Assembly (NCBI GenBank): GCA_003151515.1
Contig: PLXS01000010.1
Location: 103,726-167,725 of the forward strand
DNA from: Opitutaceae bacterium
Lineage (GTDB): Bacteria; Verrucomicrobiota; Verrucomicrobiia; Opitutales; Opitutaceae
Direction: 5' to 3'
Length of the DNA stretch: 64,000 nucleotides
The position numbers were made by a program, and so were the translations under genes. The notes beneath the pieces are model-generated. The model was not told the DNA's origin. It made no database searches and was given only the letters and a program-made list of their open reading frames with translations. Below are positions 43,462 through 52,100 of the stretch, in pieces. The first letter of the stretch is position 1; the number at the start of each line of letters is the position of its first letter.

Positions 43462-43971
43462 TTAATTGGTTCCGAGGTGGTCGCAGCCCACCGGACCGGG
43501 CCCCGTCTCCATGAAGCGGCTCGTCGAGATCTCGTCGGCCAGCGAGCACAGCGCCGCGTAGTACTCCTCGCGAGGCATCCCCAGGACGGCGCAGCCGAAG
43601 ATCTCGGCGTCGTCGGGCGACGCGAACGCCCCGTAGTTGACGGCGACAAGCTGGTAGAGCGCGAGCAGCGGCACGCGGCTCGGGTCCACCGAGAAGTAGG
43701 GGTGCACGCACAGCCTGAAGCCGTCCTCGGGGCGGTCTCCCAGGGGCACCGGGAACGCGCACTCGTCGGGCAGAAGCGGTCCGGCGTCGAATGCGAGCTC
43801 GCACGGGTAGCGCACGCACTCGCGGTCCGCAAGGATCGACTGCAGCTGCCTCCAACCGATGTGCGGGCCGTACTTCGCGCGGATCTCGGCCCCCTTTGCC
43901 GCGACGTGCTCGGACAGGGATTCGCGCGCGTCCTCGGGCCTGGGCTGGTGGGGCGCGTCCGTCGTCTTCAT
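43462..43971 (-). CDS. Conserved-looking protein of unknown function in the electron-transfer operon
   Basis: The 169-residue product starts at ATG 43971, five bases after the NrfD-like gene's stop. It has no signal peptide, membrane helix or heme motif and appears cytoplasmic. Recognisable features are an N-terminal charged helix (to about residue 35), a segment 'GWRQLQSILADRECVRYPC', then 'LLPDECAFPVPLG' and a C-terminal part rich in Tyr and Ala with 'VNYGAFASPDDAEIFGCAV'. I do not recognise the family. Position as the last gene of the pentaheme/FeS/NrfD operon suggests a role in assembling or controlling that complex. Confidence 0.7.
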   Translation of the reverse strand: MKTTDAPHQPRPEDARESLSEHVAAKGAEIRAKYGPHIGWRQLQSILADRECVRYPCELAFDAGPLLPDECAFPVPLGDRPEDGFRLCVHPYFSVDPSRVPLLALYQLVAVNYGAFASPDDAEIFGCAVLGMPREEYYAALCSLADEISTSRFMETGPGPVGCDHLGTN

Positions 43972-43976
43972 GCGGG

Positions 43977-45662
43977 TCACTGCGGCTCGTTGGCCCGGAC
44001 GAGCTCGCCCTGGAGGATGGGGACCGCCATGCGAAGGAAGACCGTGAAGCAGAGGAGCCCGAACGCCCAGATCCCGATGCACACGAAGGTCTCGTTCATC
44101 GTCGGCAGGTACTCGACCATCTCGCCCAGCGGGGACGGTATGAAGCCCGGGACGACCAGGCCCATCCCCTTCTCTATCCAGATGCCAAAGATGCACAGGA
44201 TGCACGCCAGATTCAGCCAGCCGATCCTGCGGCTGAGCGGGAGCATGAGCACCACCATGGCCGTGATGTTCAGGCCCGTGGCCGTCCAGAACCACGGGAC
44301 GAGCGCATGGCGGCCGTTCAGGCCGAGGATCAGGTAGCGCCAGGAGACGTCGTGGCTGTTGCTGTTGTAGAACTCGCTGAAGATCTCGTTCGCGAGCAGG
44401 AAGACGTTTATGATCATGGACACCTGCACGATCGCGCGCAGGATGAGCAGGCTGCGGTTGGAGATCATGAGGCGCTCGCCCATCCGCCAGGTGATGATCT
44501 CGTCCATCTTCGGGCTGCGCATGAGCCGCCTTAGCGACTCCTCGGGGACGCAGATGGCCTCGGTCGGCGTCGCCGCGAAGGCGGTCGCCGCCCGCGGCGT
44601 GCCGGCGATCGCGGAGACCTCGCCGAACTGCTCGCCCGGCCCGACGTTGCGCGTTGTGCGCACGCGCCCCTTCTCCTCGCGCCTGACGACGACCCTTCCG
44701 CTGACGACGAAGAAGGCCTCCTCGTTGGTCTCGCCCTGGCGAAGCAGGACCTCGCCGGGCGCGGCCAAGAGGAACGTGGCGCCCGCGAGGCACGCGCGCC
44801 GCTCCTCGGCGCTCACGGATTGAAGCTCGGGGAGGTGCTCGGCAAGTCGCTCCAGGTCGGCCAGGGTCGCCGCGCGCTTGACCTTCGCCCGTGGCGCCTC
44901 GCCAGCGGGCTCCTGGGGGCAGTTCGCTCCTTTGACCGAGGTCGTCGTCGACCAGCGGATCACCTGCAGGGCGAGGATGATGAAGGCCGGGCCCGCGGTG
45001 AAGGCCGAGGCGAGGAAGCGCGGCCCGACGATGGAGGAGTTCCAGAAGGGGCGCCCGCCCAGGCCGACGTAGAGGAAGGCCGTGACGGTGTGGATGGAGA
45101 TGGCCCAGACGATGGCGACAAAGACAAAGGGTATGTAGAACCAGGTCGCGGGCTTGCGGTTCTGGTAGCGGCAGTAGAGCAGGTAGCCGCAGATGTAGAT
45201 GTTTAAGACCAGGTAGCCGTTCAGCACGAGGACGTCCCAGCTGAGCATTGACCCCGGGAAGTGGAAGATGCCTATGAAGGGGATCAGGTGCCAGAAGCGG
45301 TCCGGCCTGCCGAGGTCCACGGTCACGAAGGCGAGGCACATGAGTATCGCGGCCACCGCGAGGAGCTCCCCGAAGATGACGAGGTCGTGGAGGTCCTCGT
45401 TCTTGTAGATGTAGACCGGGATCACCAGCATGACCGCCGCCGCTGCCATGCCCACGAGGAACGTGAAGTTCGCGATGTAGACGCCCCAGGAGACCTGGTC
45501 GCTCATCCCGGTGATCTCGAGGCCCTCCACGAGCTGCTTGGCGTAGGCGTTGAGCCCCACGACCACGAGCGCGGCGAGGGTCCCTATCCACGCGTAGTAG
45601 CGCCAGTCCCCGACGAATGCGACGCCGGCGCAGCGGCCCAGAAATCGGAAATATCCTCTCAT
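43977..45662 (-). CDS. NrfD-type quinone-interacting membrane protein with inserted cyclic-nucleotide-binding domain
   Basis: The 561-residue protein is an NrfD/polysulfide-reductase membrane subunit cut in two. Residues about 20-240 hold the first six membrane helices and 400-545 the last ones. Between them, residues 272-385 form a CRP-like cyclic-nucleotide-binding domain: GEVLLRQGETNEEAFFVV, then the phosphate-binding cassette with FGE (346-348) and PRAAT with R357. The Glu and Arg that grip cAMP or cGMP are both present, so binding is plausible. NrfD proteins exchange electrons between the quinone pool and a periplasmic FeS partner, here encoded directly upstream. The insertion probably faces the cytoplasm and could gate electron flow. 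Confidence 0.88.
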   Translation of the reverse strand: MRGYFRFLGRCAGVAFVGDWRYYAWIGTLAALVVVGLNAYAKQLVEGLEITGMSDQVSWGVYIANFTFLVGMAAAAVMLVIPVYIYKNEDLHDLVIFGELLAVAAILMCLAFVTVDLGRPDRFWHLIPFIGIFHFPGSMLSWDVLVLNGYLVLNIYICGYLLYCRYQNRKPATWFYIPFVFVAIVWAISIHTVTAFLYVGLGGRPFWNSSIVGPRFLASAFTAGPAFIILALQVIRWSTTTSVKGANCPQEPAGEAPRAKVKRAATLADLERLAEHLPELQSVSAEERRACLAGATFLLAAPGEVLLRQGETNEEAFFVVSGRVVVRREEKGRVRTTRNVGPGEQFGEVSAIAGTPRAATAFAATPTEAICVPEESLRRLMRSPKMDEIITWRMGERLMISNRSLLILRAIVQVSMIINVFLLANEIFSEFYNSNSHDVSWRYLILGLNGRHALVPWFWTATGLNITAMVVLMLPLSRRIGWLNLACILCIFGIWIEKGMGLVVPGFIPSPLGEMVEYLPTMNETFVCIGIWAFGLLCFTVFLRMAVPILQGELVRANEPQ

Positions 45663-45669
45663 GGCTGGT

Positions 45670-46599
45670 TCATACGTCGAAGTAGTAGAAGAACCTGGGG
45701 AGGGTCCCCAGCTCGGCCTTGAGCACGTAGACGCGCTTGTGCTTGAGGATGTACGAGACCGAGCTCTTCGGGTCCAGGATGTTGCCGAACTGGCGCGAGC
45801 CGGTCGGGCAGGCTTCGACGCACGCGGGGTAGAGCCCGGCGCGCGTGCGCTGCGTGCAGAAGTGGCACTTCTCCATCACGCCCTTGTAGCGGGGCCTATT
45901 GCCCAGGTAGGACATGTTGGTGTTGATCTGGTCCTGGGGGATGGACGGGGTCGTGAAGTTGAAGCGCCTGGCGAAGTAGGGGCAGGCCGCCTCGCAGTAG
46001 CGGCAGCCAATGCACCAGTTGTAGTCGACCACCGTGATCCCGTCGTCCTCCTGCCAGGTCGCCTTGACCGGGCATACCTTGACGCAGGGCGGGTTCTTGC
46101 ACTGGTGGCATTGGACAGGCATGTAGAAGAAGCCCGCCTCGGGGACCGACTTCGGCTGGTAGTTGTGGTCCGCCTTGTCCATGTCGAACGTGCCGTCGTT
46201 CGGAAGCTTGAGAACGCGGATGTACTGGATCTCGGGGTTGCGCGACTGGTTGTTCTCGGCGACGCAGGCGTAGACGCACTTGCGGCAGCCCACGCAGCGC
46301 GTCAGGTTGAGCGTATACACGAACTCGACGCCGTTCATCGGCTTGTAGTCGCGCACATGGGGGCGCACACCGTACTGGCGCTGGACCTCGTCCTCGATGC
46401 GGGCGAGGACCTTCTTCATCTCCTCGGGCGTCAGCTCCTTGTAGTATTTCTGGAGGAACTCGTCGACCGAGCCCACCTCCCCGAGCTTGCGAAGCGGGGC
46501 GAGGCCAGCGGCCACCGCCGCGACCCCCGCGGAGAGCACGGTTGTGGCTCGAAGGAAGCTTCGCCTGGACATGCCCTGCTCTGTGTGTTCGTCGGCCAT
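45670..46599 (-). CDS. Tat-exported ferredoxin with four [4Fe-4S] clusters (NrfC/DsrO-like)
   Basis: The 309-residue protein has a twin-arginine leader, S-R-R-S-F-L-R (R12, R13), so it folds with its clusters before export. Four Cys groups are seen: 'CVGCRKCVYAC', 'CHQCKNPPCVKVC', 'CIGCRYCEAAC' and 'CHFCTQR' with a later 'CVEAC'. This is the arrangement of the NrfC/HybA/DsrO family, which links an NrfD-type membrane protein to a periplasmic electron partner. Neighbours are the NrfD-like gene (7-base gap) and the pentaheme cytochrome (1 base upstream). Confidence 0.93.
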   Translation of the reverse strand: MADEHTEQGMSRRSFLRATTVLSAGVAAVAAGLAPLRKLGEVGSVDEFLQKYYKELTPEEMKKVLARIEDEVQRQYGVRPHVRDYKPMNGVEFVYTLNLTRCVGCRKCVYACVAENNQSRNPEIQYIRVLKLPNDGTFDMDKADHNYQPKSVPEAGFFYMPVQCHQCKNPPCVKVCPVKATWQEDDGITVVDYNWCIGCRYCEAACPYFARRFNFTTPSIPQDQINTNMSYLGNRPRYKGVMEKCHFCTQRTRAGLYPACVEACPTGSRQFGNILDPKSSVSYILKHKRVYVLKAELGTLPRFFYYFDV

Positions 46600-46600
46600 C

Positions 46601-47356
46601 TTAGTCGGTGGTCGGGGGCGGGGGGTTGGCTACGCCCTTGGGCAGCGGGTGCAGCAGGTGCGGGCCCGGCAGCGGGATCAGCCCCGTGAACCGCGGGGCG
46701 TGCGGGTCGTGGCAGGACGTGCATTCCTGCCTGTCGAACGGGCCCGCGAAGCGCAGCCAGTGGCCGCCGGTGCGGCCATGGGCGCCCGCCTGCCAGTCGC
46801 GGTAGGTCGTGCCGTGGCAGGAGGCGCACAGGAGCGTCGCCTGCTCGAACGTCAGCTTGACGCCCTCGGGCGTATGGAGCTGGTTCAGCTGCTCGCGGTC
46901 GTGGCAGTTGAAGCAGGCGTTGTTGCGGCCGTGGGCCATCCGCAGCAGCCCCTCGTGTCCCTTGGGGACGACGACCACCCCGGCGGCGTCATAGTCGAGC
47001 TTCACCGGGTCGTCCGGCGGATGGCACTCGGCGCAGTTGCGCATGCTGATGATCAGGTCCGTGTGCTCCTTCGGAAGGACGATCTGGTGGTCCGCGTCGT
47101 AGGTGATCACAGGCGGGCTCTCCTGGTGGTGGCAGGCGTAGCAGTCCAGGCCGGAGGCGTCGCCCCCGCCGTGGATCAGCTGGCTAGCGGAGACGCGGAT
47201 CGTGCCCGGCGCGAAGTCGAGGGTGTCCTGCGCCACCAGGGGGGCGCGCTTGATGAACCCGGGGCGCGCCGGGACAAGGACGAACGAGAACGCGAGCGAT
47301 GCGTATACCAGGGCCAGCAGGGCCAGGACTATCGTTGTGTTCCGGTTTGGGGTCAT
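46601..47356 (-). CDS. Membrane-anchored pentaheme cytochrome c
   Basis: The 251-residue protein (ATG at 47356) has an uncleaved-looking N-terminal helix (about 8-28) and five CxxCH sites starting at C72, C108, C148, C177 and C212, with many extra His residues for second axial ligands. It resembles cytochrome c3/c7-type multiheme proteins and, by context, NrfB-like partners of an NrfC/NrfD pair. It is first in the leftward operon with the FeS and NrfD-like genes. The expected job is to take electrons from the FeS protein and pass them to the outer-membrane octaheme cytochrome. Confidence 0.9.
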   Translation of the reverse strand: MTPNRNTTIVLALLALVYASLAFSFVLVPARPGFIKRAPLVAQDTLDFAPGTIRVSASQLIHGGGDASGLDCYACHHQESPPVITYDADHQIVLPKEHTDLIISMRNCAECHPPDDPVKLDYDAAGVVVVPKGHEGLLRMAHGRNNACFNCHDREQLNQLHTPEGVKLTFEQATLLCASCHGTTYRDWQAGAHGRTGGHWLRFAGPFDRQECTSCHDPHAPRFTGLIPLPGPHLLHPLPKGVANPPPPTTD

Positions 47357-47422
47357 CCCGTTGCGGCCGCACTTTAGAGGGCGCGGCGGATTGCGGCTGG
47401 TCGTATTTTGTGTCTCACCGTG

Positions 47423-47495
47423 CAATTCTTGCGAAACTTGGCGCCCCCCCCGGCAAGCTCTGCGCAATCTTTGGCAAGCCCTGCGCACGCTTTGG
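47423..47495. repeat. Tandem 21-bp repeats in the divergent cytochrome promoter region
   Basis: Two adjacent 21-base units (47454-47474 and 47475-47495) share 18 positions, with the core CTGCGCA-NN-CTTTGG. A weaker third copy, CAATTCTTGCGAAACTTGG, lies at 47423-47441. They occupy the 211-base gap between the pentaheme operon and the small cytochrome gene. A 21-base period puts sites on the same DNA face, as expected for a regulator that binds side by side. Confidence 0.5.
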
Positions 47496-47567
47496 GTTCG
47501 ACGGGCGCCGCCCGCGGCCGACCATGGATGCGCGCCCTGTAAGAGAGGCGCGCAAACACACAATACC

Positions 47568-47909
47568 ATGAAAATGCTAGTCATACCCACGATCGCCGCC
47601 GCGGCCCTCCTCGCCGGGGCCGCCCCGCGGCTCGCAGCAGCCGACGCCAAAGACAACTGGACCAAGAACTGCGCATCCTGTCACGGGCCCGACGGGGCCG
47701 GGCACACCAAGGCCGGCAGGATGGCCCAGGTGAAGGACATGACCGACGCCAAGTACCAGGGCGCGTTCACCGACGAGCAGGCCGTGAAGCAGATCAAGGA
47801 GGGCTTCAAGGACTCCACGGGCAAGGAGAGGATGAAGGCCTTCGCCGACAAGTTCACCGATGACGAGGTCAAGGGCCTCGTGGCTTACGTCCGCTCGCTC
47901 AAGCATTAA
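47568..47909 (+). CDS. Small class I cytochrome c
   Basis: The 113-residue protein (ATG at 47568) has a signal peptide ending near L-A-A-A-D and one heme site, CASCH at C35-H39, close to the mature N terminus as in class I cytochromes. The distal Met is probably the one in G-K-E-R-M-K-A-F, before the closing 'VKGLVAYVRSL' helix. It is a soluble periplasmic electron carrier, transcribed divergently from the multiheme operon and upstream of cytochrome maturation genes. Confidence 0.9.
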   Translation: MKMLVIPTIAAAALLAGAAPRLAAADAKDNWTKNCASCHGPDGAGHTKAGRMAQVKDMTDAKYQGAFTDEQAVKQIKEGFKDSTGKERMKAFADKFTDDEVKGLVAYVRSLKH

Positions 47910-47932
47910 CGCAAACTCGCTGCAAACCCGGG

Positions 47933-47967
47933 GGGGCCCAAAATGGCCTGCTTCTGTTGCGGGCCCC
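47933..47967. terminator. Possible hairpin after the small cytochrome gene
   Basis: GGGGCCC (47933-47939) and GGGCCCC (47961-47967) can pair with a 21-base loop, 24 bases past the cytochrome stop. The loop is long and there is no T run, so this is tentative. Confidence 0.25.
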
Positions 47968-48008
47968 GGCATTCTGAACAAGGTCCTAGCCTGACCCTCC
48001 CCCCGAGC

Positions 48009-49127
48009 ATGACCCGCCCGACCCCCAGCCGGCGCCTCGCCGCAAGCCTCGCCCTGGGGCTCGCGGCCCTCGGCCTTGGCGGGTGCCGGGAGAGGAACAT
48101 CACAGCCTACCGCATCCCCAAGGACGCCGACGTCCAGGAGCCCGCGCCCTCCCCTGAGCAGCCCGCCGAGGCGCCGCAGATGCGATTCATAGCGCCCGCG
48201 GGCTGGCAGACCCAGCCCGCAAGCGGGATGCGCGAGGCAAGCTTCCTCATAGCGGGGCCGGGGGGTTCGACGGCCGACGTCTCGGTCGTCTCGTTCCCCG
48301 GTTCCGGGGGCGACGACCTGGCCAACATCAACCGCTGGCGCGGCCAGCTCAAGCTGCCGCCCGTCGCGGCCGCGGAGCTGCCGGGCCAGATCAAGTCCCT
48401 GGCGGCGGCTGCCGGGGAGTTCGTCGTGGCGGACATGGCGGGAACCACCGACAAGGGCGAGGCGCGCATCCTGGGCGCATGGCTGCGGCGCTCCGACCGC
48501 GTGTGGTTCTTCAAGGTGATGGGCCCGTCCGACCTGGTCGAGGGCCAGAAGGAGGCGTTCACGGCCTTCCTGAAGTCGGTGTCCCTGGGAGCGGGGCCGG
48601 CGACCATCGCCCAGGAGGGCCCCGGGCCCTCGAACACCAACGACCTTCCGCGCAACCCGCCCGGGGCTGTGTTGCCCGCCCCGGCCCCGGGCCAGGCGCC
48701 GATGGACTCGGTCCCGGTGCAGGCGGCGGCGGGGGCCTCGCTCCTGTGGACGGCGCCCGCCGAATGGCAGGTAAAGCCTGGAAGCGCCTTTCGCAAGGGC
48801 AGCTACTCCGCCGCGGGCGCCGAGGTCGCCATCACGGCGTTCCCCGGGGACGTCGGCGGCATGCTGGCCAACGTGAACCGCTGGCGCGGCCAGGCCGGCC
48901 TCGACCCGGTCGACGAGGCCGGGCTTTCCCGCGTCACCTCATCCTTCGACAGCAACGGGCTGCACTTCGTCGTCCTCGACGCGTCGGACGGCCCGCAGCC
49001 GTTGGTCGCCGCCGCGGTCCCGTGGGGCGGCGCCACGTGGTTCTTCAAGCTGACGGGGCCCGCCGCCGCGATGGCCCAGGCAAAGCCCGCCTTCCTTTCC
49101 TTCCTCAAGACGGTCCGAGCCCCCTAG
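48009..49127 (+). CDS. Lipoprotein with duplicated domain, next to cytochrome maturation gene
   Basis: The 372-residue protein has a lipoprotein signal (L-G-L-G-G-C, C26). It contains two copies of one domain, about residues 55-200 and 245-372, joined by a Pro-rich linker. Matching pieces are 'FIAPAGWQ' with 'WTAPAEWQ', 'LANINRWRGQ' with 'LANVNRWRGQ', and 'VWFFKVMGP' with 'TWFFKLTGP'. I do not know the family's function. It ends seven bases before the ResB-CcsA gene, so it may help cytochrome c assembly or bind a periplasmic partner. Confidence 0.75.
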   Translation: MTRPTPSRRLAASLALGLAALGLGGCRERNITAYRIPKDADVQEPAPSPEQPAEAPQMRFIAPAGWQTQPASGMREASFLIAGPGGSTADVSVVSFPGSGGDDLANINRWRGQLKLPPVAAAELPGQIKSLAAAAGEFVVADMAGTTDKGEARILGAWLRRSDRVWFFKVMGPSDLVEGQKEAFTAFLKSVSLGAGPATIAQEGPGPSNTNDLPRNPPGAVLPAPAPGQAPMDSVPVQAAAGASLLWTAPAEWQVKPGSAFRKGSYSAAGAEVAITAFPGDVGGMLANVNRWRGQAGLDPVDEAGLSRVTSSFDSNGLHFVVLDASDGPQPLVAAAVPWGGATWFFKLTGPAAAMAQAKPAFLSFLKTVRAP

Positions 49128-49134
49128 AGACGCC

Positions 49135-52100
49135 ATGGAACCGCGCCGCTCCAAACCGCTCCTGCTCTTCACGTCGCTGCGCCTGACCGTCTTCCTGCTC
49201 GTCCTCTCGATCGTGCTCGTCTTCGCCGCGACGCTCGACCAGGTCCACCTCGGAGTCTGGGGGGTCCAGGAGAAGTATTTCCGCTCGTTTTTCGTGTTCA
49301 GCCAGATCAGGGGAACGGTGATAACCCTGCCTGTGTTCCCGGGAGGCTACCTTCTCGGCGGGGCCCTGATCATCAACCTGCTGGCGGCGCATTTCTACCG
49401 CTTCCGCCTGTCGTGGAGGCAGTCGGGCATCTGGCTCACTCACGCGGGACTCATCCTTCTTTTGGCCGGTGAGGGCTTTTCGGGCATCCTTCAGCAGGAC
49501 AACCAGATGCGGATCGATGTCGGCCAGACGCGCCGCTACACGGAAAGCTTCCGCGACACGGAGCTGGCGATCATCGAGACGACCAACCCGGGTTACGACG
49601 ACGTGGTCTCGATCCCGGCCACTCTGCTCACCGACACTGCCCCGATCCAGCACCCGAGGCTGCCGTTCGTCGTCAAGCCCGTCGCCTACTTCGCCAATGC
49701 GATGTTGCGCACGAGGTCCCAGGCCCCGGACGCCCCGCCGAGCATGGCGACGGTCGGGGAGGGCACGGAGGTGACCGCCATACCGATCGCCGTCACGACC
49801 AAGCCCGACGAGGCGAACTGGCCGACGGGATACGTCGAGCTTGTGGGGACCGAGGGCTCGCTCGGGACCTTCCTCGTCTCGACCATGCTCACGCAGCCCG
49901 ACGAGTTCACGTACCAGAAGCGCACGTGGCGCATCGTCCTGCGGGCGCGCCGCGACTACCTGCCGTTCACGATAACGCTCGAGAAGTTCACCCACGACAT
50001 CTACCCCGGCACCGACATACCGAGGGACTTCGCCAGCACCATTCACCTGAGGAGCGACGACGGCCGCGACGACCGCCAGGTGCGCATATTCATGAACAAC
50101 CCGCTGCGGTTCGGCGGCAGGGCGTTCTACCAGGCGGGATACGCGAACAACGACCACACCTCGGTGCTCCAGGTCGTGCGAAACCCCAGCTGGCAGCTGC
50201 CGTACTATGCGTGCGCGCTGATCGCCCTCGGGCTCGTCGTGCAGTTCGGGATCCACCTGTTCCCCTTCCTCTTTCGGCGCCGCTCGCCGTCCCCGGCCGC
50301 CGCCAAGGCCCGGCCCGCGGCGCCCGCCGCCCAGGCCTCCCCACCCCCCTCGGCGCTTCGCAGGCACTTCGCCCTGGGCGTTTTCCTCCTCTCGCTCGCC
50401 TGGGTGTGCTCGACGCCCCTCCCCCCGGGCAGCTCGACCAGCTTCAACCTCGCGGGCTTCGGCAGGCTGCCGGTCCTGGCCGACGGCCGCCTGAAGCCCC
50501 TGGACACCATCGCCCGCACGAGCCTCCTCATGCTCCAGGGGCGCCAGCGCGTCGAGCTCGAGGGCGGACGCAGCCTGAGCCCGGAGGAGTGGCTGCTTGA
50601 CGTCCTCTTCCGGCCCGACGAGGCCGACGGATACCGCATCTTCCGCATCGACAACTCCGAGGTCCTCTCGCTCTTCGGCATCACCTCCGGCGAGCGGGTG
50701 CGCTTCTCGTTCTCCGAGCTGGGCTCCGGCATCGCGGAGCTCGAGCGCCAGGCCCAGCTCGCGGAGCCCGTGGACGCGGCCTCGCGCACGGCCTTCCAGA
50801 GGAGCGTCGTCGACCTGCGCAACCACCTCGAGTACTACAACCGGCTCAAGTACGGCGTGCAGACTCCGGACGGCCTCGACCTCGCCGCCGACCTTGCGGA
50901 CCCCGCGCGCCTTGAGGCCGACAGGTCCCGCTTCGAGTCCATGGAGACCTTCAGCCTGATGCGCGCCATAGCCCCCGCGGCCCCGTCGACCCGCCTGGAG
51001 GCCTGGATGAGCGCCGGCCAGTCCGCGCTCCTCGCCGCGTCCGGCAGCCCGGTCAATCCCTCGCTCAAGTCCTACGCCCTTCTCGGCTCCGCGTGGCGCC
51101 ACGGCCAGCCCGAGGACTTCAACTCTGCGCTGCGCGATTACAGGGGCGACCTGGCGGCCCGCTTCCCGAGGGAGGTCGCCCGCTGCGGCTGGGAGGACGT
51201 CTTCAACAGGTCCGGCCCCTTCTACACGAGCCTCGTCCTGTATGTGGCGGCGTTTCTGCTGGCGGTGTTCTCATGGCTCAAGTGGCCGGCCGAGCTCGGA
51301 CGCGCGGCCTTCTGGCTCATGGGCCTCGCGTTCGCCGTGGCGACGGTCGGGATCCTCGCCCGCATGTGGCTCGAGGCCCGCCCGCCCGTGACGAACCTCT
51401 ACTCCTCCGCGCTCTTCATCGGCTGGGGGGCGGTGGCGCTCTGCCTGCTCCTTGAGCGCATCAACCGAAACGGCGTCGCGAGCTCCGCGGGCTCCCTCAT
51501 CGGCTTCGGCACGCTCGTCATCGCGCACAACCTTTCGCTCTCCGGCGACACCCTCGAGATGATGCGCGCCGTCCTCGACTCGAACTTCTGGCTCTCGACC
51601 CACGTCGTCACGGTGACGACGGGCTACGCCTCGACCTTCCTCGCGGGGTTCCTGGCGATGATCTACATCGCCCGCGGCGTGCTCACCCGCACCCTCGACC
51701 GCGACACGGCGGATTCCCTGGCGCGCATGGTGTACGGGATCGTCTGCTTCGCCACGTTCTTCAGCTTCGTCGGCACCGTGCTTGGAGGCATCTGGGCCGA
51801 CCAGTCCTGGGGCCGCTTCTGGGGCTGGGACCCCAAGGAGAACGGGGCGCTGATCATCGTGATCTGGAACTCGGTGATCCTGCACGCCCGCTGGGGGGGG
51901 CTCGTCAGGCAGCGCGGCCTCATGTGCCTCGCGGTCTTCGGCAACATCGTGACGGCCTGGAGCTGGTTCGGCACGAACATGCTCGGCATCGGGCTTCACA
52001 GCTACGGGTTCACGAGCGCCGCCTTCGAGGGCCTGATCGCCTGGGTGGCCCTCCAGCTGGCCGTGGTCGCGATGGCCCTCATCTCGCCGCAGAGGTGGCG

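Noticed and set aside
43971..45591. Frame of 709 codons over the NrfD-like gene
   Set aside because: Only its last 169 codons (43462-43971) are a plausible gene; the rest is an out-of-frame shadow.
40326..47356. Alternative complex III (ActABCDEF)
   Set aside because: There is one NrfD-type protein only, no ActB-like large FeS/Mo-like subunit and no ActD/E/F set; the MtrAB pair is not part of that complex.
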